Positions 1 to 13,040 of a stretch of DNA of 64,000 bases are shown here, one piece after another. The notes under the pieces were generated by a model. The model saw only the letters and a list, made by a program, of their open reading frames with translations, did not search any database and was not told the origin of the DNA. Numbering within the stretch: the stretch's first letter is position 1; each line of letters starts with the position of its first letter. The DNA comes from Liolophura sinensis. Lineage: Eukaryota > Mollusca > Polyplacophora > Chitonida > Chitonidae. The stretch spans positions 42,647,682 to 42,711,681 of the forward strand of contig NC_088300.1 of the NCBI RefSeq assembly GCF_032854445.1, in the 5' to 3' direction. The translations under genes and the position numbers were made by a program.

Positions 1-1033
1 GTCATTCATTAATACTAAAGCGCTGATGCCTCTAACCCAACAGTTCTAAAGTTATGTCGTGCACAGATATACATAAAGGGATAGGATAAGGCTTGAGGAT
101 TTACATGTCAAATAAATACCTCTAGTGAAAATTAGCAAGCTTGTGTGAAGGCTGAAAATACTGGCATTATGTAATGAAGTTGTTATAATGTGCACACTAA
201 ATGACCTAAAATTTCATCTCTAAGTTGATCATTTTTCCTGACCATGAGTTCTAATGATTTTAAAACGGCTTTGTGTGAAAGGTAGGATAATATCCTGCTG
301 GAAAATTGTAGTTTCTCTGCCAAAAAACATTATTTTATGACTTTTTAGTACTCGCATTTTAAGGTTGAAAATTTAGGTCATTTACTGTAATTTATGTTTA
401 AGCTCACTTATCATAGTCTCAAAGGGTGGCTACTGGTCGACATTAAAACTGAAATATAGAAGGCTTGTATTATGAATTTTCTGCCTTTTCACACATGGAA
501 GGATGAGATTGTGAAAACATTGTCAGGACGACCATAATGTGATTTAAGAGTAAAACTTCAGCGACAAAAAAAGTGACACCATTTTTTGACTTGTGTGAAA
601 AGTCAAAAAAAAAAAAGAAAAAGACAACTAATTGTGCAAGATGCTTATCATAGTTTTGATACATGGCTGTGGTTCTTCAACTGTTACACAAGGTTGGGAT
701 TTCTATATTTTTTGACAGTTTATAAGTTTTTGGTTGTGATAATTTGTGTAGTAAAGTTTTATAGTTAAATTGTCATTCACCAGTTTACCTCCTCCTGGCA
801 GTTTTAGCTGTTGAAGAATTACAGTTGTCATAGTTTTTTTTTTCACAGCTTCCATAGTTTACTTACAGCGTCAAGGTGTAAGTCTGTCTTTGCATATGTA
901 TTGTGTTTATATATATATGGGGATTTATTTGTAGAGAAGTTGGAAAGTACAGTGGTGTTCAATTCATCAGATAGCTGACATCTTTGTATTCTCCCTTGTC
1001 CAGACTTGTTAATTGCACACATTAAGCTGTTAT

Positions 1034-1053
1034 TAAGCTGTTATAACAGCTTA
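1034..1053. other. Perfect 20-bp palindrome
   Basis: TAAGCTGTTATAACAGCTTA reads the same on both strands. A direct repeat of its left arm (ATTAAGCTGT) lies just upstream. No function can be assigned. Confidence 0.6.
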
Positions 1054-1707
1054 GTTTCTTAAGCATCAGACCTGATTGATAATCAACAATAGTCTGAATG
1101 AGGTTGATGTGAAGATATGTTACTATTAACGTTAGCTTCCCCTTCATGCTATCCAGTCACGTTTTCTTCCATTACACTGTACTTTTGGTGTGTTAAAAAG
1201 GATGCCCTGTGATTTTCACCTTCACTAAAATATCAGTATTACATATATTTAACAGATAAATAATAATTTCATGGTTTGACATAGAACTCCATTTCATTTG
1301 GTAACATTTTATTGAGGTGTAACATTGAATCTTGTTTACAAACCATGTAGAGGAAAATTTTTAGTACCCTTTTATGTTTTACCTCCTCTTAATCATCTCA
1401 GTCTTTTCTTGTTACATCAGCAGTTACACATTGGTTTCATTCCATGTTATTTTTCACCTTTTTTTCCTTCAGTATTGTTGGATTTAACTGAAATGGCAGT
1501 GACGTACATGCACTTGTTTTAAATTGCTCAAATATATTCAATTTTTACATGTTTATGTATTTATAAAGTACATGTATTTTGAAATTAATGAAATGGTGCT
1601 AATTAGTATTTAATAGGATCTGATTTTATGCTTAACTGCGTTTAAAGACGTCATTTATTTATAGAAATATTCTTTTAGGTAGATATCAATTTTTAACGTT
1701 AAAACTG

Positions 1708-1800
1708 ATGGCAAGGCAAGGAGTGTTTTTCCAGAAAGCTGTATTTTCAAACACCCTCCTGGAAAAGAAATCGAATCCCTCAAATGTTCATCTTCTGGAG
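1708..1800 (+). CDS. Candidate short first exon, unassigned
   Basis: The ATG at 1708 opens 31 codons starting MARQGVFFQKAVF and ending NVHLLE at a GAG|GTAAAA donor. Alternatively an internal exon could start after the TTTTTCCAG that ends at 1734. There is no recognisable domain and no second exon in the window, so this is speculative. Confidence 0.15.
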
Positions 1801-4800
1801 GTAAAATTCACGTTTTTTCATTATATTTTGACGCAGTTTCAGTAGTTAAAAGATATATTTATTTATTTACTTTATTATTTTTAATCAACATTTTCCCTAC
1901 ACTGTCGTATTTAAAAAATTCTATAGGACGATTTTTGAGAGTATGTGTCATTAACCCGTTAATGACATAAAATAGAGGTTACATAAAACGACCAAATACA
2001 AAGGACCTGCGGATGTTTATTGTAGGTTTCAAACTCAAAAAGATTTTCTTCCGTCCAGTTATATTGTTAAAGTCTCTGTAATGTTATGTCCTTTGCACAT
2101 TTGCATTGAGACTGTCCGGTTGAATCGTATAGAAAAGATATAAAAACATACAACACAGTATGTATTAATGTGTAAATGTACATACAGTTGTAATGCTTGG
2201 AAAGTTGTGTGGTGTGCGTATAAAGGCCATAATTGTGTTTTTGTTAATGTTTTTCAACAGTTGCCTTAAAAATTGCACCATTTTGTTTTTTTTTTAGTCC
2301 GATTTTGAGTGTTAACTAGTCACTGTCGCTCGTGTTAAAAAATTTAGCAAAGTCATTAGGGTTAGCTCTGTCAGAATCTGCAAATGTATTATTTCATCCT
2401 TCAAAGGTTTGGTATAAACAGACGTATTGTTTCGTCAATACAGTCTAGCTAGGCATTAGATGGTGTTGAGAAAGGCACTTCAAGATTTTCCTCTTAACCT
2501 AAAGAGGATAGGTGTCGTGATCAATGGGGTACACAATTTACATCTACAAGTGAAAGCAAGTCCTATATAGCATAGGATAAAGGTATTAGTACGTTGGTAT
2601 GAAGGGTCTTTCTTACAGTATATGCGTATCATGTAAAACAAACGTAATTTTTATTCCTTTCTTACCTAACTTAATTTCTACATCAGGTATATGGCACAAG
2701 CTTGTGTACGAACGTAAGAAAAATCTTCCACTTTAGTGCTACATTGGTATGACTTTACGGTTTGGGATAGGTCAGGAGCGTTTATCAGCTGCTTGAGTTC
2801 AGTTAGTTGTGGTCAATCGGTGCAGTCGTGTGGTACGAGCACCGTACGAACCCCCTAGCCGTTCCTTGTTTTTTGCTTGTGTGTCACCGCCATCGACCAA
2901 ACCAACAATTCGTATTAGATTATCGATAAAAAGCAGGGGTAGAGACTATTGTTATTGGCTTTGATTCTATGACTAAGGATTCGTCATCTTGGCATTGGTT
3001 TCCCGATCTAACTTGATCACTTACATCAAGGCTTGAGGGCATAAATACCAGTCTTGTCTCCATGACGAACTCGAAGTCCAGATAAAATTCACTTTGGAAG
3101 TTCCAGATGGTCTACTTCTTACTAACGTCGTTGAAAATTCTTTGCGAATGGCAAATCAATTACTGTTTTTATCATCTTTCTCATTATCAGAGGTCAGGTT
3201 GACCTGCATGCCTTGTAGGAACGGCCCTGGCAGAGGGTTTCATGTTATTTGGTGCATATTATTCACTTTACATGTTTTTGTATTTATACGCACCTAGTGA
3301 ACCATAATCTCTATTATATAGAGGGGATATTATATATTACAGGCGATGGTGCTGATGCAATAGGTTATAAGCCTAGAGATACATGGTATATAAAAACTTC
3401 CATATAGAATTGAATATGATATCCTTCGGTCCATGGTATGTACATATATGTTTTTCCTCTTAATCACCTATATGTAAGACTTGTCACGATATTGCTGAAA
3501 GACTACCTTAGTGGCATAATGCCGCAGTCCTTCTTTATACAACTTAGAAAATTCTCTAGATATGGCTCCTTTATGACAGGTGCCTAAAGCCGTGTAGAAC
3601 GTAAGCTGTCACATGTTAATTGAGTGGTAACATCACTCGTAAACCCTATTATACGAGGTACTTTTTGAAGTAATTAATTTACACACCTCTCCACACATCG
3701 TGTTTGGTTCAAGTCAGCATCTTTTACAAATCTTCTTTAAAGCCATTAGTGTCCGTAATACACGATTGGTAATAACGCAATTTCAAGGTGAACAATGTCG
3801 ACGGAATTTGATGGAAACATTTTGTATTAAGTATACGTTTTAGCTGTAGGGACGTTATTGGTATTAATTGTATGTGGTTTCAGTTATGTGTGATATGGAA
3901 GGAGGCCATCAAATTATTTTGGTGGAGCGACTGCATCTTTACGGAAGTATTCCATATAACTCATAAGTGTTGCCGATATTCCAAATTGAGAGTCGTAGAA
4001 TTGCGAATTTTAATGCCTTGCTGCAAATTGCGTTGTAACCAGACGCCAAATGATCTGCTGTGCTACAGGATTACTTACTAGGTATAGCATGGATAAAGGT
4101 TAATTTGATACATTGTATGGTTACTAAGTCTGATCATTCAGCGGTCATAGAGCCTTATAGTCTCGTACAACCTCGTCTGCCCCGAAAAGGAACAAGGTTT
4201 TGCGATGCTGTGAGTAGATAAGGATGAACCAAGCGGTCTTCCCTGTGGGTTTTGGATGCTCTATAGTAGTATATTCATTGACACGTATGTTCAGTTTTCT
4301 TTCCAGTTCTAGGGCTCTAAAGATGAAGTTCGTGTCGGGGATTTGTCGGTTTAAGATTGGAGTATAACTTCCAAAGTTTGTACGAAACACGCTTTTCTTT
4401 TAATCTAACAACTGGATCTTGACTTCGGAACATTAAGTCTCCTTTGCCTAAAATTTGATCTCTTGAATGTTTTTGGATCTCGACTTTTCTGACATGTACA
4501 TATTTGTGTTGAGTTCGTACCAGTAATCCTCGACCAACTCTTTTGGCCTGATCAGGAATGAAATTGATTACGTCATCAATGAAAGCCGTTTATTCCGTTT
4601 GTGTAAGATTGTGAAATTTATGTCTGAATATGCCTGGAATTACGTCAATTGCAAGCGTAATTTAAACACTGGAACCGAGAGCAGCTAAACTATTAGCTCA
4701 ATTATTTTCAGTGATCTTGTTTCCAGTGTATGCAGTCACATAAAGTATGTAATTCCATGAAGATACTTTCATGTATGATAATTTGGGGATGTATATTTGT

Positions 4801-5015
4801 CCTGTATTGAAATGCTTGTTTATTTGCGGGAGAATTGTGCCTGTGTGTGTGTGTTAGGTAGATGTTCTTCGGGAGTGTTGTTCAAAGGATCTTGTTTAAT
4901 TTCTTTATTTCTCGTGTTTTCACGTAATGTGCATGTGCGGGAACGTATGTGCTCTCGAGAGCCCCATGTGTGTGGTAAGTTTGTTACTGCAGTTTCAAAT
5001 GGAGTTCGTCAATCA

Positions 5016-5132
5016 CTTTCACAAAGCTACGTGCGACATTTATTTGTCGTACGATATTTTGTACGTCACTAATAACGTACCATTGTCCTATATGTGTGAT
5101 GTACAAGTACGACGTCTTTGTGAAAGGGGCCT
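5016..5132. mobile_element. Small fold-back element
   Basis: CTTTCACAAAGCTACGTGCG on the left and GTACGACGTCTTTGTGAAAG on the right are imperfect inverted repeats about 120 bp apart. A related half-element is at 12070-12128. Confidence 0.5.
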
Positions 5133-6672
5133 GTTTCCTGAAAACACTGTTCCTGTCGCTCTTTGAAACCTTTCCTTATATATAGCAAAATCATTAGATG
5201 ACATTTGACGATACATGTATGAAAAGGTTGACGAAGACACGGTTGAACGGCGTTTTGCTGGGCTAAACTTCCTTTTTTAAGAAAAGGGAAGAAGAATGTT
5301 GCGACAGCGTTAATAACGAAACTCGTTCTTTGCATTCGCAGTAAATTTAGTAAGTTACACTTTCCTTTTCAGGCACAGCCTGGTCTGACTTTTGAATTGT
5401 TTTCTTGTAGATTATGCACGCTGTCTTGTTTTCCACCGTGAAAGCGCACAGTGAGGTAAAAGGTATTGAATACCACGCAGTTTCATAGTCCCAAACCCAT
5501 AACCAGCTGTGATACAGGTTAATCTGCTATTTTGTAACTCTTTCTGAAAGAAATTGTTATCCATTAGCAGACTGAAAAACCATAACTACTGGGAAAAGGG
5601 TAGCTAGACGAACGACGTATTTTAACGATCCTTTTAAAAAATATGTATCTATAATTTACACTCACATTGCTTGGTCATGTTAAAGTGTGTACTAGAAAGC
5701 CAGCAAACTGCACTGGTGCAGCCAAAAACCAGTGTATTTTCTTGGGGCACCGAGGTTGGAGGGAGGGGGAGGGTTATGGTAATCTCAGAATTCACTAGGA
5801 TGTACCAGATTAATCGAACAGCATTTTACCACGGGCACTCAGACCTGTTCAGTTCTAGTGCATGCGCTAAAATTTAGCTACAGACATTAAAGGAATAGGT
5901 GTTTTGATTGATTAGGTTATTTACATCATGTTTTAATGGTTTGTTTTGTCTATTTGTCTGGTATGCGTTGAATGGGACTGATCTATATCCGTCGAGTCCT
6001 ACAATGCCGTGATCGTGCACTAAGGATATTGTAGATGTAAATGCTGGCAGCGGTTGGCTGGTTGTGGCGTCAATATGTCATCTGGTACTTTTAGACACCT
6101 ACCTCTGTTGGAAATAGAAACTCCAAGGGCTTCTGGTATAAGTGCACTTATTTTGGAACCATAGGTTATAGCTGTGGTAATGCACAATGATTGTACATTT
6201 CCGCTTTCGTTGGTGAAGTGAAAATGCCTTACTAACTGTAACAAAGGCTTTGGAGATAAACAGGCGCTATTGTGACTTTCTGAAGGCAAGCTAAAAATTT
6301 ATTTCATGTTTATACGAAGTCTATGTGAGAAATGCTTTGAAGTGAAATTTACCAAGATTCTGGCTTTTAACCCGCTAGCTCTTGTGTAAAAATGTTACGA
6401 AAAAATTCTCGGCCTGTGATTGTGAAGGCTTAACTAAAAAAAAAAAAAAAATGAAGTTCATATTTTCATATTTAAGGATTGACATGTATATATCTGGCAA
6501 TTTTAAACGTCATTATACGAAACATGCATTTTGAAAGAAAATACTGCGTTGATGTTCGTGGATGCACATTGATGCTTGATCATCTCAAGATGAAAGACCA
6601 GCTGTAACATTCAGAGAAGCGTAACGGTAAGTATAGCTTAGGACACGCTAGCTTTGTTCAGATTGGAGTTAG
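5133..6672. other. Stretch with no recognised feature
   Basis: Nothing beyond a short G-rich tract near 5756-5773 and an A run at 6437. Open frames here are of chance length. Confidence 0.5.
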
Positions 6673-6942
6673 CCAGTACGAAAGCAGCTGGGCAACGGAT
6701 TCCCGGATATCAGAGGTCTAAGGATGCTGCAGGCTTGTAGAGAACCAGTTCCCGGCAATCTGCCTCGCAGAAAGACGAACTTTGATGATACCGGAACTTT
6801 GTCCTGGCGGCCGAGTACAAGGGAGGAAGCGCTGCAGCTGGCGACTGTACACCTGATCACCCATCGGAACCAGGATAGAGACATCAGCTACAGCTACATG
6901 TACCCATCGCCAACACAGCTGATCTCCCAGAGGCCTCCGTAA
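6673..6942 (+). other. GC-richer open reading segment, possible coding relic
   Basis: This frame is open for 89 codons and visibly richer in GC than the surrounding AT-rich DNA. The ATG at 6724 gives 72 residues. It has no signal peptide and no recognised motif, and an in-frame TAG stands at 6670. It may be an exon, a decayed transposon piece or chance. Confidence 0.2.
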
Positions 6943-7476
6943 ACTGCTATCAGATCCTCTGTTAAAATATTTAACTTTTGCTCATAATACTAACTGGCGA
7001 GGCCCTTCGGCAGATTGCAATAAACTTTGTTAGATTATTCAGAGACTGTCTGTGAGTTGCTTAATTTGGACAGATTTGCTCTTGCTGTTGCTCATTGGAG
7101 AAACTCTAGCTCCAGTACAAGAAGGGTTAGTTTAAACACTGACAACTCACGATTTTATGGGGGAATTTTTTCCTTTCGATTAACGCTTACGTATTATAAT
7201 AACAGGGAACAGTTAATTTTTGTATCTACTGAAATAGTTCATTAATGTGAGTCGTATTAACGTCCGCTTGTAAGCGGGATACCCAGTACTTCCTCGCATA
7301 GACAGAAAAAGTTACCGTTCCACATGGCACTATAGTAGTCCTATACCGTGACCCGCTGGGGGTATCGTAGCCTGTGCCATTGGCGAGGCTTGCAGGTGAG
7401 GCAGCATTCTGAATGTGGTGTCGTTAACGCTTCCCGCCTTGAGTGTTCGCCATGATTATATGACCGAAATAAGCGT

Positions 7477-7520
<44 letters not shown>

Positions 7521-9825
7521 CCACCCATGGAATGGAAGCATACAAAGTGCAAGTATGTCCAGGTTGTATGGAATTGCATTCCAGCGATGAGTTGTTGACA
7601 CGGATAAACGCTTCCAGATACGCACAGGTCACTGCGTCCAGTTTTCTGCATCCTTAAAGCCTGCCGGTCAAAATAAAACCAGAAACACTCGTAAAATCGA
7701 GACGTAGGAGTAAATTACACACATAGTTTTATCCACCCCATATTGCTCTCCGTTGTTTTATGGCCAGAACGTTCGTCTCCGGCCGTGGGTAATTAGCCCG
7801 AGTCTTTGAGTTAAGAAGTTTGTTGCTGGGTTTATGCTTGGGACTCTGGTTACCTCCATCCATAAACCGTTTGTGAATTTGTCGTCAAATGAGTGAAAAA
7901 TGCCTCGACTTTAACATTAATCACATATGTATTTTCAGATAAAACCGTTAATGCTAATGAATACTAAATTGCACGGTGTAGATTGGGGGTTTCGCTGACT
8001 AATGTTAAAACGCCACCTCGCAGTCACAGGCTTGATCAATGGAGTTAACTGTTCAAATCCAACTCTTACGTGCCCTTTTTGGCTGCTATTCATCAGGCAC
8101 CGGTTCCTGATTAAGTTGGCTTACTCCGGGAACTCTGGTTAACTATTCTCGGGTCATATAAGTGTGAGCTTGCATGGTGTTGAACACGAATCAATCGATC
8201 CATCAAAACAAAAGCCCATGGAAAAATTGACAGCCTGTATGCCGCACTCCTGCGCGAAACGCAAGACCGCCGTTTTGACTTGTTTCTGGTGCCAGATGGC
8301 GAAGCGCTTGGCTAATGTGTTTGGGACCATTTGCCATTCCTTTTTTGGTGCAGGCAACCTGCATTCATTGGCTATATTTAAGATGTGGAAGTCGCTTTAT
8401 CCAAAACGAATGCAGGATTTTGATTCTGCGCACAAAAAACGTCTGGTTTGAACATCGGCGTGCCACAACGGTCCTTCATGCATCATGATAAAGCAAACCA
8501 AATCAATATTAAAATTGCAATATGTTCATTTTTTGTGTCAACAAAATTTCCCCCTGTATTTAAGCTTGTATGGAAATCCCAATTTGCATCGCTTGAAGTG
8601 CAGCTGGTTATGACAGCTGTGTATGTTGTTCAATATTCCTCAAAAGATTTAACAAGCGGTGCCTATGATGAGTCATAGGTCTACCATTGAATAATTTTTA
8701 TCATTTTTATAACATGACCAAAACATTGTTGGTCGTCTTTTGTGTAAGAACGATTTTGTGTGTTGTCACCCTAGGTGTTGCGGACTAATTTAGTGGCAAC
8801 GGTTTGAGGTTGAGAGACAATAATTGAGAGAGTGATGACGTTATCTTCAGACCCAAGCCACGGACATTCCCCCTAAATAGCCTCGAACAAGCGGAAATAG
8901 TCGAACAGATAATGAATGTAGGGTTAAAACTCTTGAGTTTGAGTGTCGTTCTAGCGAGTGTTTTCGCTGCACGTTTATCAGTGTACAAAATCATGTCTTA
9001 TAGACAGCGTTCTCTGAAGATCATTGCAATAAAGTTTGAAATTTTAGCGTGCACCTTACATACATATATAATTCTCTGTTCGGTTTTAAACTGGCCTTAC
9101 GGACTCCATCCATTCTGAAATGACGCATGGGCCTATCCGTGAATGGAAATGTGTCAGTTTACAGGATGGCGTTAATTTGTGTAATTGCAGTAAGCTAGTG
9201 TAAAATGTGGGATCCATATATCTTTGATTTGGACGCGAGTTCTTTACCAACTATACCAAGTTTGCATCGATGTTGCGTTGGCACTGAATTCAGAAGCTGT
9301 TCAGGCTATAGCAGCCCGAGTACGTATAGTGCAATATGAATGGCCTTCCATTAATCATACGAGCAGGGGACTGGGAATAGCAAGGGGAAACAGTTACGAA
9401 AACAAATATCAGGCACACTAGCTGAAGAACGACGGTTGGAACAAAGCAACTGAGCAAAACCGATTTCAGTTGTGTTTATCACGTTAAACGTATTGTTCAG
9501 TAGTATTCTATTAACATCGATACATGCTATACACCCACCGAACACTCCACGGGGACCTCTTTCAGGTTATGAATAGTGGGCTTTTACAAGAACGTCTGAT
9601 GATTTCTGGAATTATGATTTGGCGATTAATCAGCCAAATTTCGCATTTGACTGCTAATGATTACTGCGATTGCACACAGCATGAAATGTTATAAAACGAC
9701 AGGAAGCTAGAAATAGCACTTAGTGCGTTATGTTTTAATCGCTGTCCATAGACTCATTAAATAAATGAGTTACCATGGTCTATATAAATGTGCGAGAGAT
9801 TACAACTTTTCAATTAGCAATCTCA
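6943..9825. other. Gene-poor stretch with a microsatellite
   Basis: Contains the (AT)n tract. A segment at 8154-8451 is open on both strands and somewhat richer in GC, possibly a transposon relic. No motif is recognisable. Confidence 0.45.
7481..7515. repeat. (AT)n microsatellite
   Basis: About 17 uninterrupted AT dinucleotides, followed by a short ACACAC stretch. Confidence 0.95.
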
Positions 9826-9945
9826 GCGGAGGGTCGTGGGTTTAACCTGGTTTCCTCCCAACATAATTCTGACCGCTGTCGTATACATGAAATATTCGTA
9901 GGCACGGCGTAAAACACTGATCAAATGAAAAAAATAAATAAATAG
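9826..9945 (+). mobile_element. SINE-A 3' fragment, diverged
   Basis: GGTCGTGGGTTTAACCTGG, GACCGCTGTCGTATACATGA, GGCACGGCGTAAAACACTGA and an AAATAAATAAAT tail match the family end, with scattered changes. Confidence 0.75.
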
Positions 9946-10844
9946 TATCCGTTTCTACTCTTTCATTATCAAGCGAACGGACTCTGGCGATGTCCAATAC
10001 ATACAAGCACAGGTAGGACCTAGTCGTGTTGTTGAGGGTGGAATAAGCAATTAAATAAATCTTATTTTTCAAAGGGTATAGCGAGTTGGGCCATACATAT
10101 ATTCAAGTTTGGCCAGCCAAAAAATCTATTTGTTCTGTACTGGGTGAAACTGGCATTACAGTTAGTCTCTATGATAAAATACCCTGTTGAACACCAGGCA
10201 GCTGTGTTTGAAAGGCAGGATATATATCCTACCTTATTTCTCATTCCATGTCCAAGTAATGTACACGCGCGGCTCCTCGAGGCTTGTGGTGCCAAGTGAT
10301 GACCGATTCCCAGTATACGAGAGATCTGTTAAAAGTGTCCGTATATACAAATCTCCTCTGCTGAGAATTAATTGCACTGCCAAGGCCAAGAACCTTATTT
10401 ATTGCAATGGTTCTGCAATGGAATTGAATTTGAACATGTGCTTCAGTAATGGTGTTTGGAATGCCTCTCTTCATGTTTCGCTGTACCCTATCCTGATATC
10501 AAAAGCACTTCTCTGTAAGCATGCGTGCTTGATGGGTGCACGACAGGCCTACTTTGTGACCACGTTTACGTTACAATAGACTTGGTTGTTATCGTGGGGA
10601 ATAGAGCGGGACTAACAATCATTCAGAACACGGTAAGAATTTAGTATCCTTTAATAATCTGCAATAATCTGTAATAAGTTAACAACAATTATGGGAAATC
10701 ATGGGGACTTTTCGCCTAAGCTTTAGGTATTTCATCTCGGCCAAACACCCAGTGAACAACTACTTATATACTGAAGCGCTTAGTAGGCTCACACCTGACC
10801 AGATATCCTTACACATGAGATTCCTTGACTTCCTCCCCCACTAT

Positions 10845-10974
10845 CGATTTATTTATTTATTTGATTGGTGTTTTACGCCGTACTCAAGAATATTTCACTT
10901 ATACGACGGCGGCCAGCATTTTGCTGGAAGGGAACCGGACAGAGCCTGGGGGAAGCCCACCCATGGCTATTGAT
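10845..10974 (-). mobile_element. SINE-A 3' half, minus strand
   Basis: The tail ATTTATTTATTTATTTGATT and the body through GACGGCGGCCAGCATT and GGGGGAAGCCCACCC are present. The tRNA head is missing. Confidence 0.85.
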
Positions 10975-12069
10975 ATTGGTGGGGCCCTTCATCGACGACG
11001 CTTGTGTGCTTTAACGTTCTTTGAATATCACTTGGTTTTCCCCTATGTGGTGTTCATACCTGTGCGTCACATGTCGGAAAGTACGTCAGTAACTTGCCGA
11101 ATGTCGGTGGTTAACGCCGGGCACTAAGGTTTCCTTCACCGATGAAAGCTGACCGCCATAATATAGGTAAATAAGTAAAAATTTCTTGAGAGCTCAACCA
11201 TGAAGTACTAGTATGTAAATAAATAAATTGCCTGTGTGCAGGCACCACAGATATGCTTGGGGTAGGGCTGCGGTGAAACAAGGAGTCATTGGGATGCGCA
11301 CTGCGAGGAGTACAAATTTGTAGGTGAATTGAGCAAGTGTAACAAGAGTTTAAAAAAAGCTGCCAACATTCGAGTAGGAATCTGGAAAAGAGTATCGTCA
11401 AAAACGTCTTAATCCATTCTTCTGTAAATCCAGATGACACATTCTGTGTGTCAGCGGAAATTTTTCTCCCACAACATACCTGGAAATTATACCGTACCCA
11501 TTTTTTTTTTTAATATATCAGTTGACAGGCACGTAATGGTTAAAATCACCATGGTAACTGGAAATGGCAGGCGCCTGTGTCTAGGCCAAATTCAGTTAAG
11601 CCGTCCATAATTTTGGCAAACCGACCTGTTGCTTTTTGGAGGAATATTAGGAATTATTTCAAATCCAGTTTCTAAAATATCACACACCAGCATATAGTGT
11701 TACGTCATACCCCACAGACTTTTTGTTCGAGTGTATTCCAGGTACAAATATCACGTGATTTTTAAGCTTAGGAACTTTAATTCACTATACTCGACCATCC
11801 CATATCTGATTTTACACAGCGAATCGTGTTCACAGTATAGCAGACAAGACAAATGCTGCGTGCGGCAAATGCAAAGCGGACTGATGGCTCTGAATGGCGG
11901 CAGTCAACCATAGCTCTTGCCCAGTGATATTTCACGTTCGAACCCAGTATCCGCTAGTTATCATGGTACGAAGGTTTCGCCGAACAATAGATTAGGCTTA
12001 GTTTCACAAGCATGTACGATAATCGCACTCGTAGGACAGTGGTAGGGTAATAGTGACAGACAAAATACC

Positions 12070-12128
12070 GTGCGACAAATGCACGAAAAAAAAATGTCGT
12101 ACGCCGCTTTGTGAAAATGGGCCCTGAT
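12070..12128. mobile_element. Half copy of a fold-back element
   Basis: GTCGTACGCCGCTTTGTGAA followed by AATGGGCCC resembles the right ends of the elements at 5016 and 35938. I see no clear matching left end. Confidence 0.35.
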
Positions 12129-12784
12129 CACCATCAGATAAGTGAAATAATCTTGAGTACAGCTTAAAATATCATTCAGTATAATGAATCCTTCTGATAT
12201 AAATAAAAGAGCAAGTTTGTTTACGAAGCACAGATGCTTGCCCGAGGCATTCTAAGAGTATCAGTTACCTGCCATACTTACAATGGACATCCGCGCACTT
12301 GGCATCTATGTCGCCATGGCAGATACACGTTCGTAACGTTAACAGAAATGACAACAAAAAATAAAATATGAAGAGTGAAAATAGATATAAACTGTCGTGC
12401 TGACCTACTTCGTAACTGTGTAAATCAAGAATTCTCACAAGGCCATAGCGTGTGCCATGTCACAGCATCCGGAAACTCACTGGCGCGCCGCGTACATATC
12501 ATTTAAAGGCAAAAACACGATTAGGGTGACGTAAGCTGCGTCCTCGAGTGATAGCAAGAATGACTCGCTCCTGGTTACAATTGATAAAATAGCGTCGCTT
12601 CAGATTTTCTAAATATGATTTTGCTGTTCAACATCACAAAAAATAAAAAAAAGTATGCTTTATAAACTTTATGTGCGTTACTTGATCGATACATGTGTAT
12701 ATTTGGTCTTACTAGTATTGGAGATAGAGGGGTAGGACTAACGGGTTAAAATAACCGTTAAGCTAAGAGGGTTTTCTCGGAAGT

Positions 12785-12842
12785 GTACCCAGGTCATTGT
12801 GACGCCAAACACCATTCATTCACTCATTCATTCATTTATTGA
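12785..12842 (+). repeat. (ATTC)n-rich SINE-like tail
   Basis: GACGCCAAACACC followed by ATTCATTCACTCATTCATTC resembles the CATT/CACT tails of the tRNA-derived SINEs here. No body is attached. Confidence 0.45.
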
Positions 12843-13017
12843 TTCAGTTAAACCTCCTGAATTGGGCATACTACTTAGTTTGGCCCACATATACCACAGT
12901 TACTGGATAAAGAATACCCTATACAGTATAGGTCATCCGACATCAGTTTAACTAGAAGTTTCTTTCAAATTTCTAATGAAATGGTCCTGGTAGCCTGTGA
13001 AGTGTGGTATTTCTTCA

Positions 13018-13040
13018 GTTTCAGACTTCCATTCCGGAAA
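13018..13040 (+). promoter_or_regulatory. Probable splice acceptor and 5' UTR before the EF-hand CDS
   Basis: Two pyrimidine-rich AG sites (ending 13018 and 13024) precede the ATG at 13041. They suggest that the coding exon is spliced to an upstream 5' UTR exon not identified here. No TATA box is evident close to the ATG. Confidence 0.4.

Larger units (their letters stand above)
1..5015. other. Gene-poor AT-rich stretch
   Basis: No supported gene. Poly-A/T runs, the palindrome at 1034 and one weak exon candidate at 1708 are all I see. It could be an intron or the flank of a gene outside the window. Confidence 0.5.
9946..12980. other. Gene-poor stretch upstream of the EF-hand gene
   Basis: Holds a SINE-A half copy, the half fold-back copy at 12070 and the tail at 12785. 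The EF-hand gene's promoter and 5' exon should lie here but I cannot locate them. Confidence 0.45.

Noticed and set aside
4145-4390. 81-codon minus frame that reads rather like protein
   Set aside because: Preceded by an in-frame stop, begins with GTG rather than ATG, and has no convincing acceptor or similarity. Noted only as a possible relic.
10187-10579. 130-codon plus-strand frame
   Set aside because: No motif, no signal peptide, no splice or promoter context, and an overlapping minus frame. It is within chance length for this window.
12981-13040. Longer N-terminus for the EF-hand protein from the ATG at 12981
   Set aside because: The added residues are unlike SCPs and span likely splice acceptors. 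The ATG at 13041 gives the expected SCP start.
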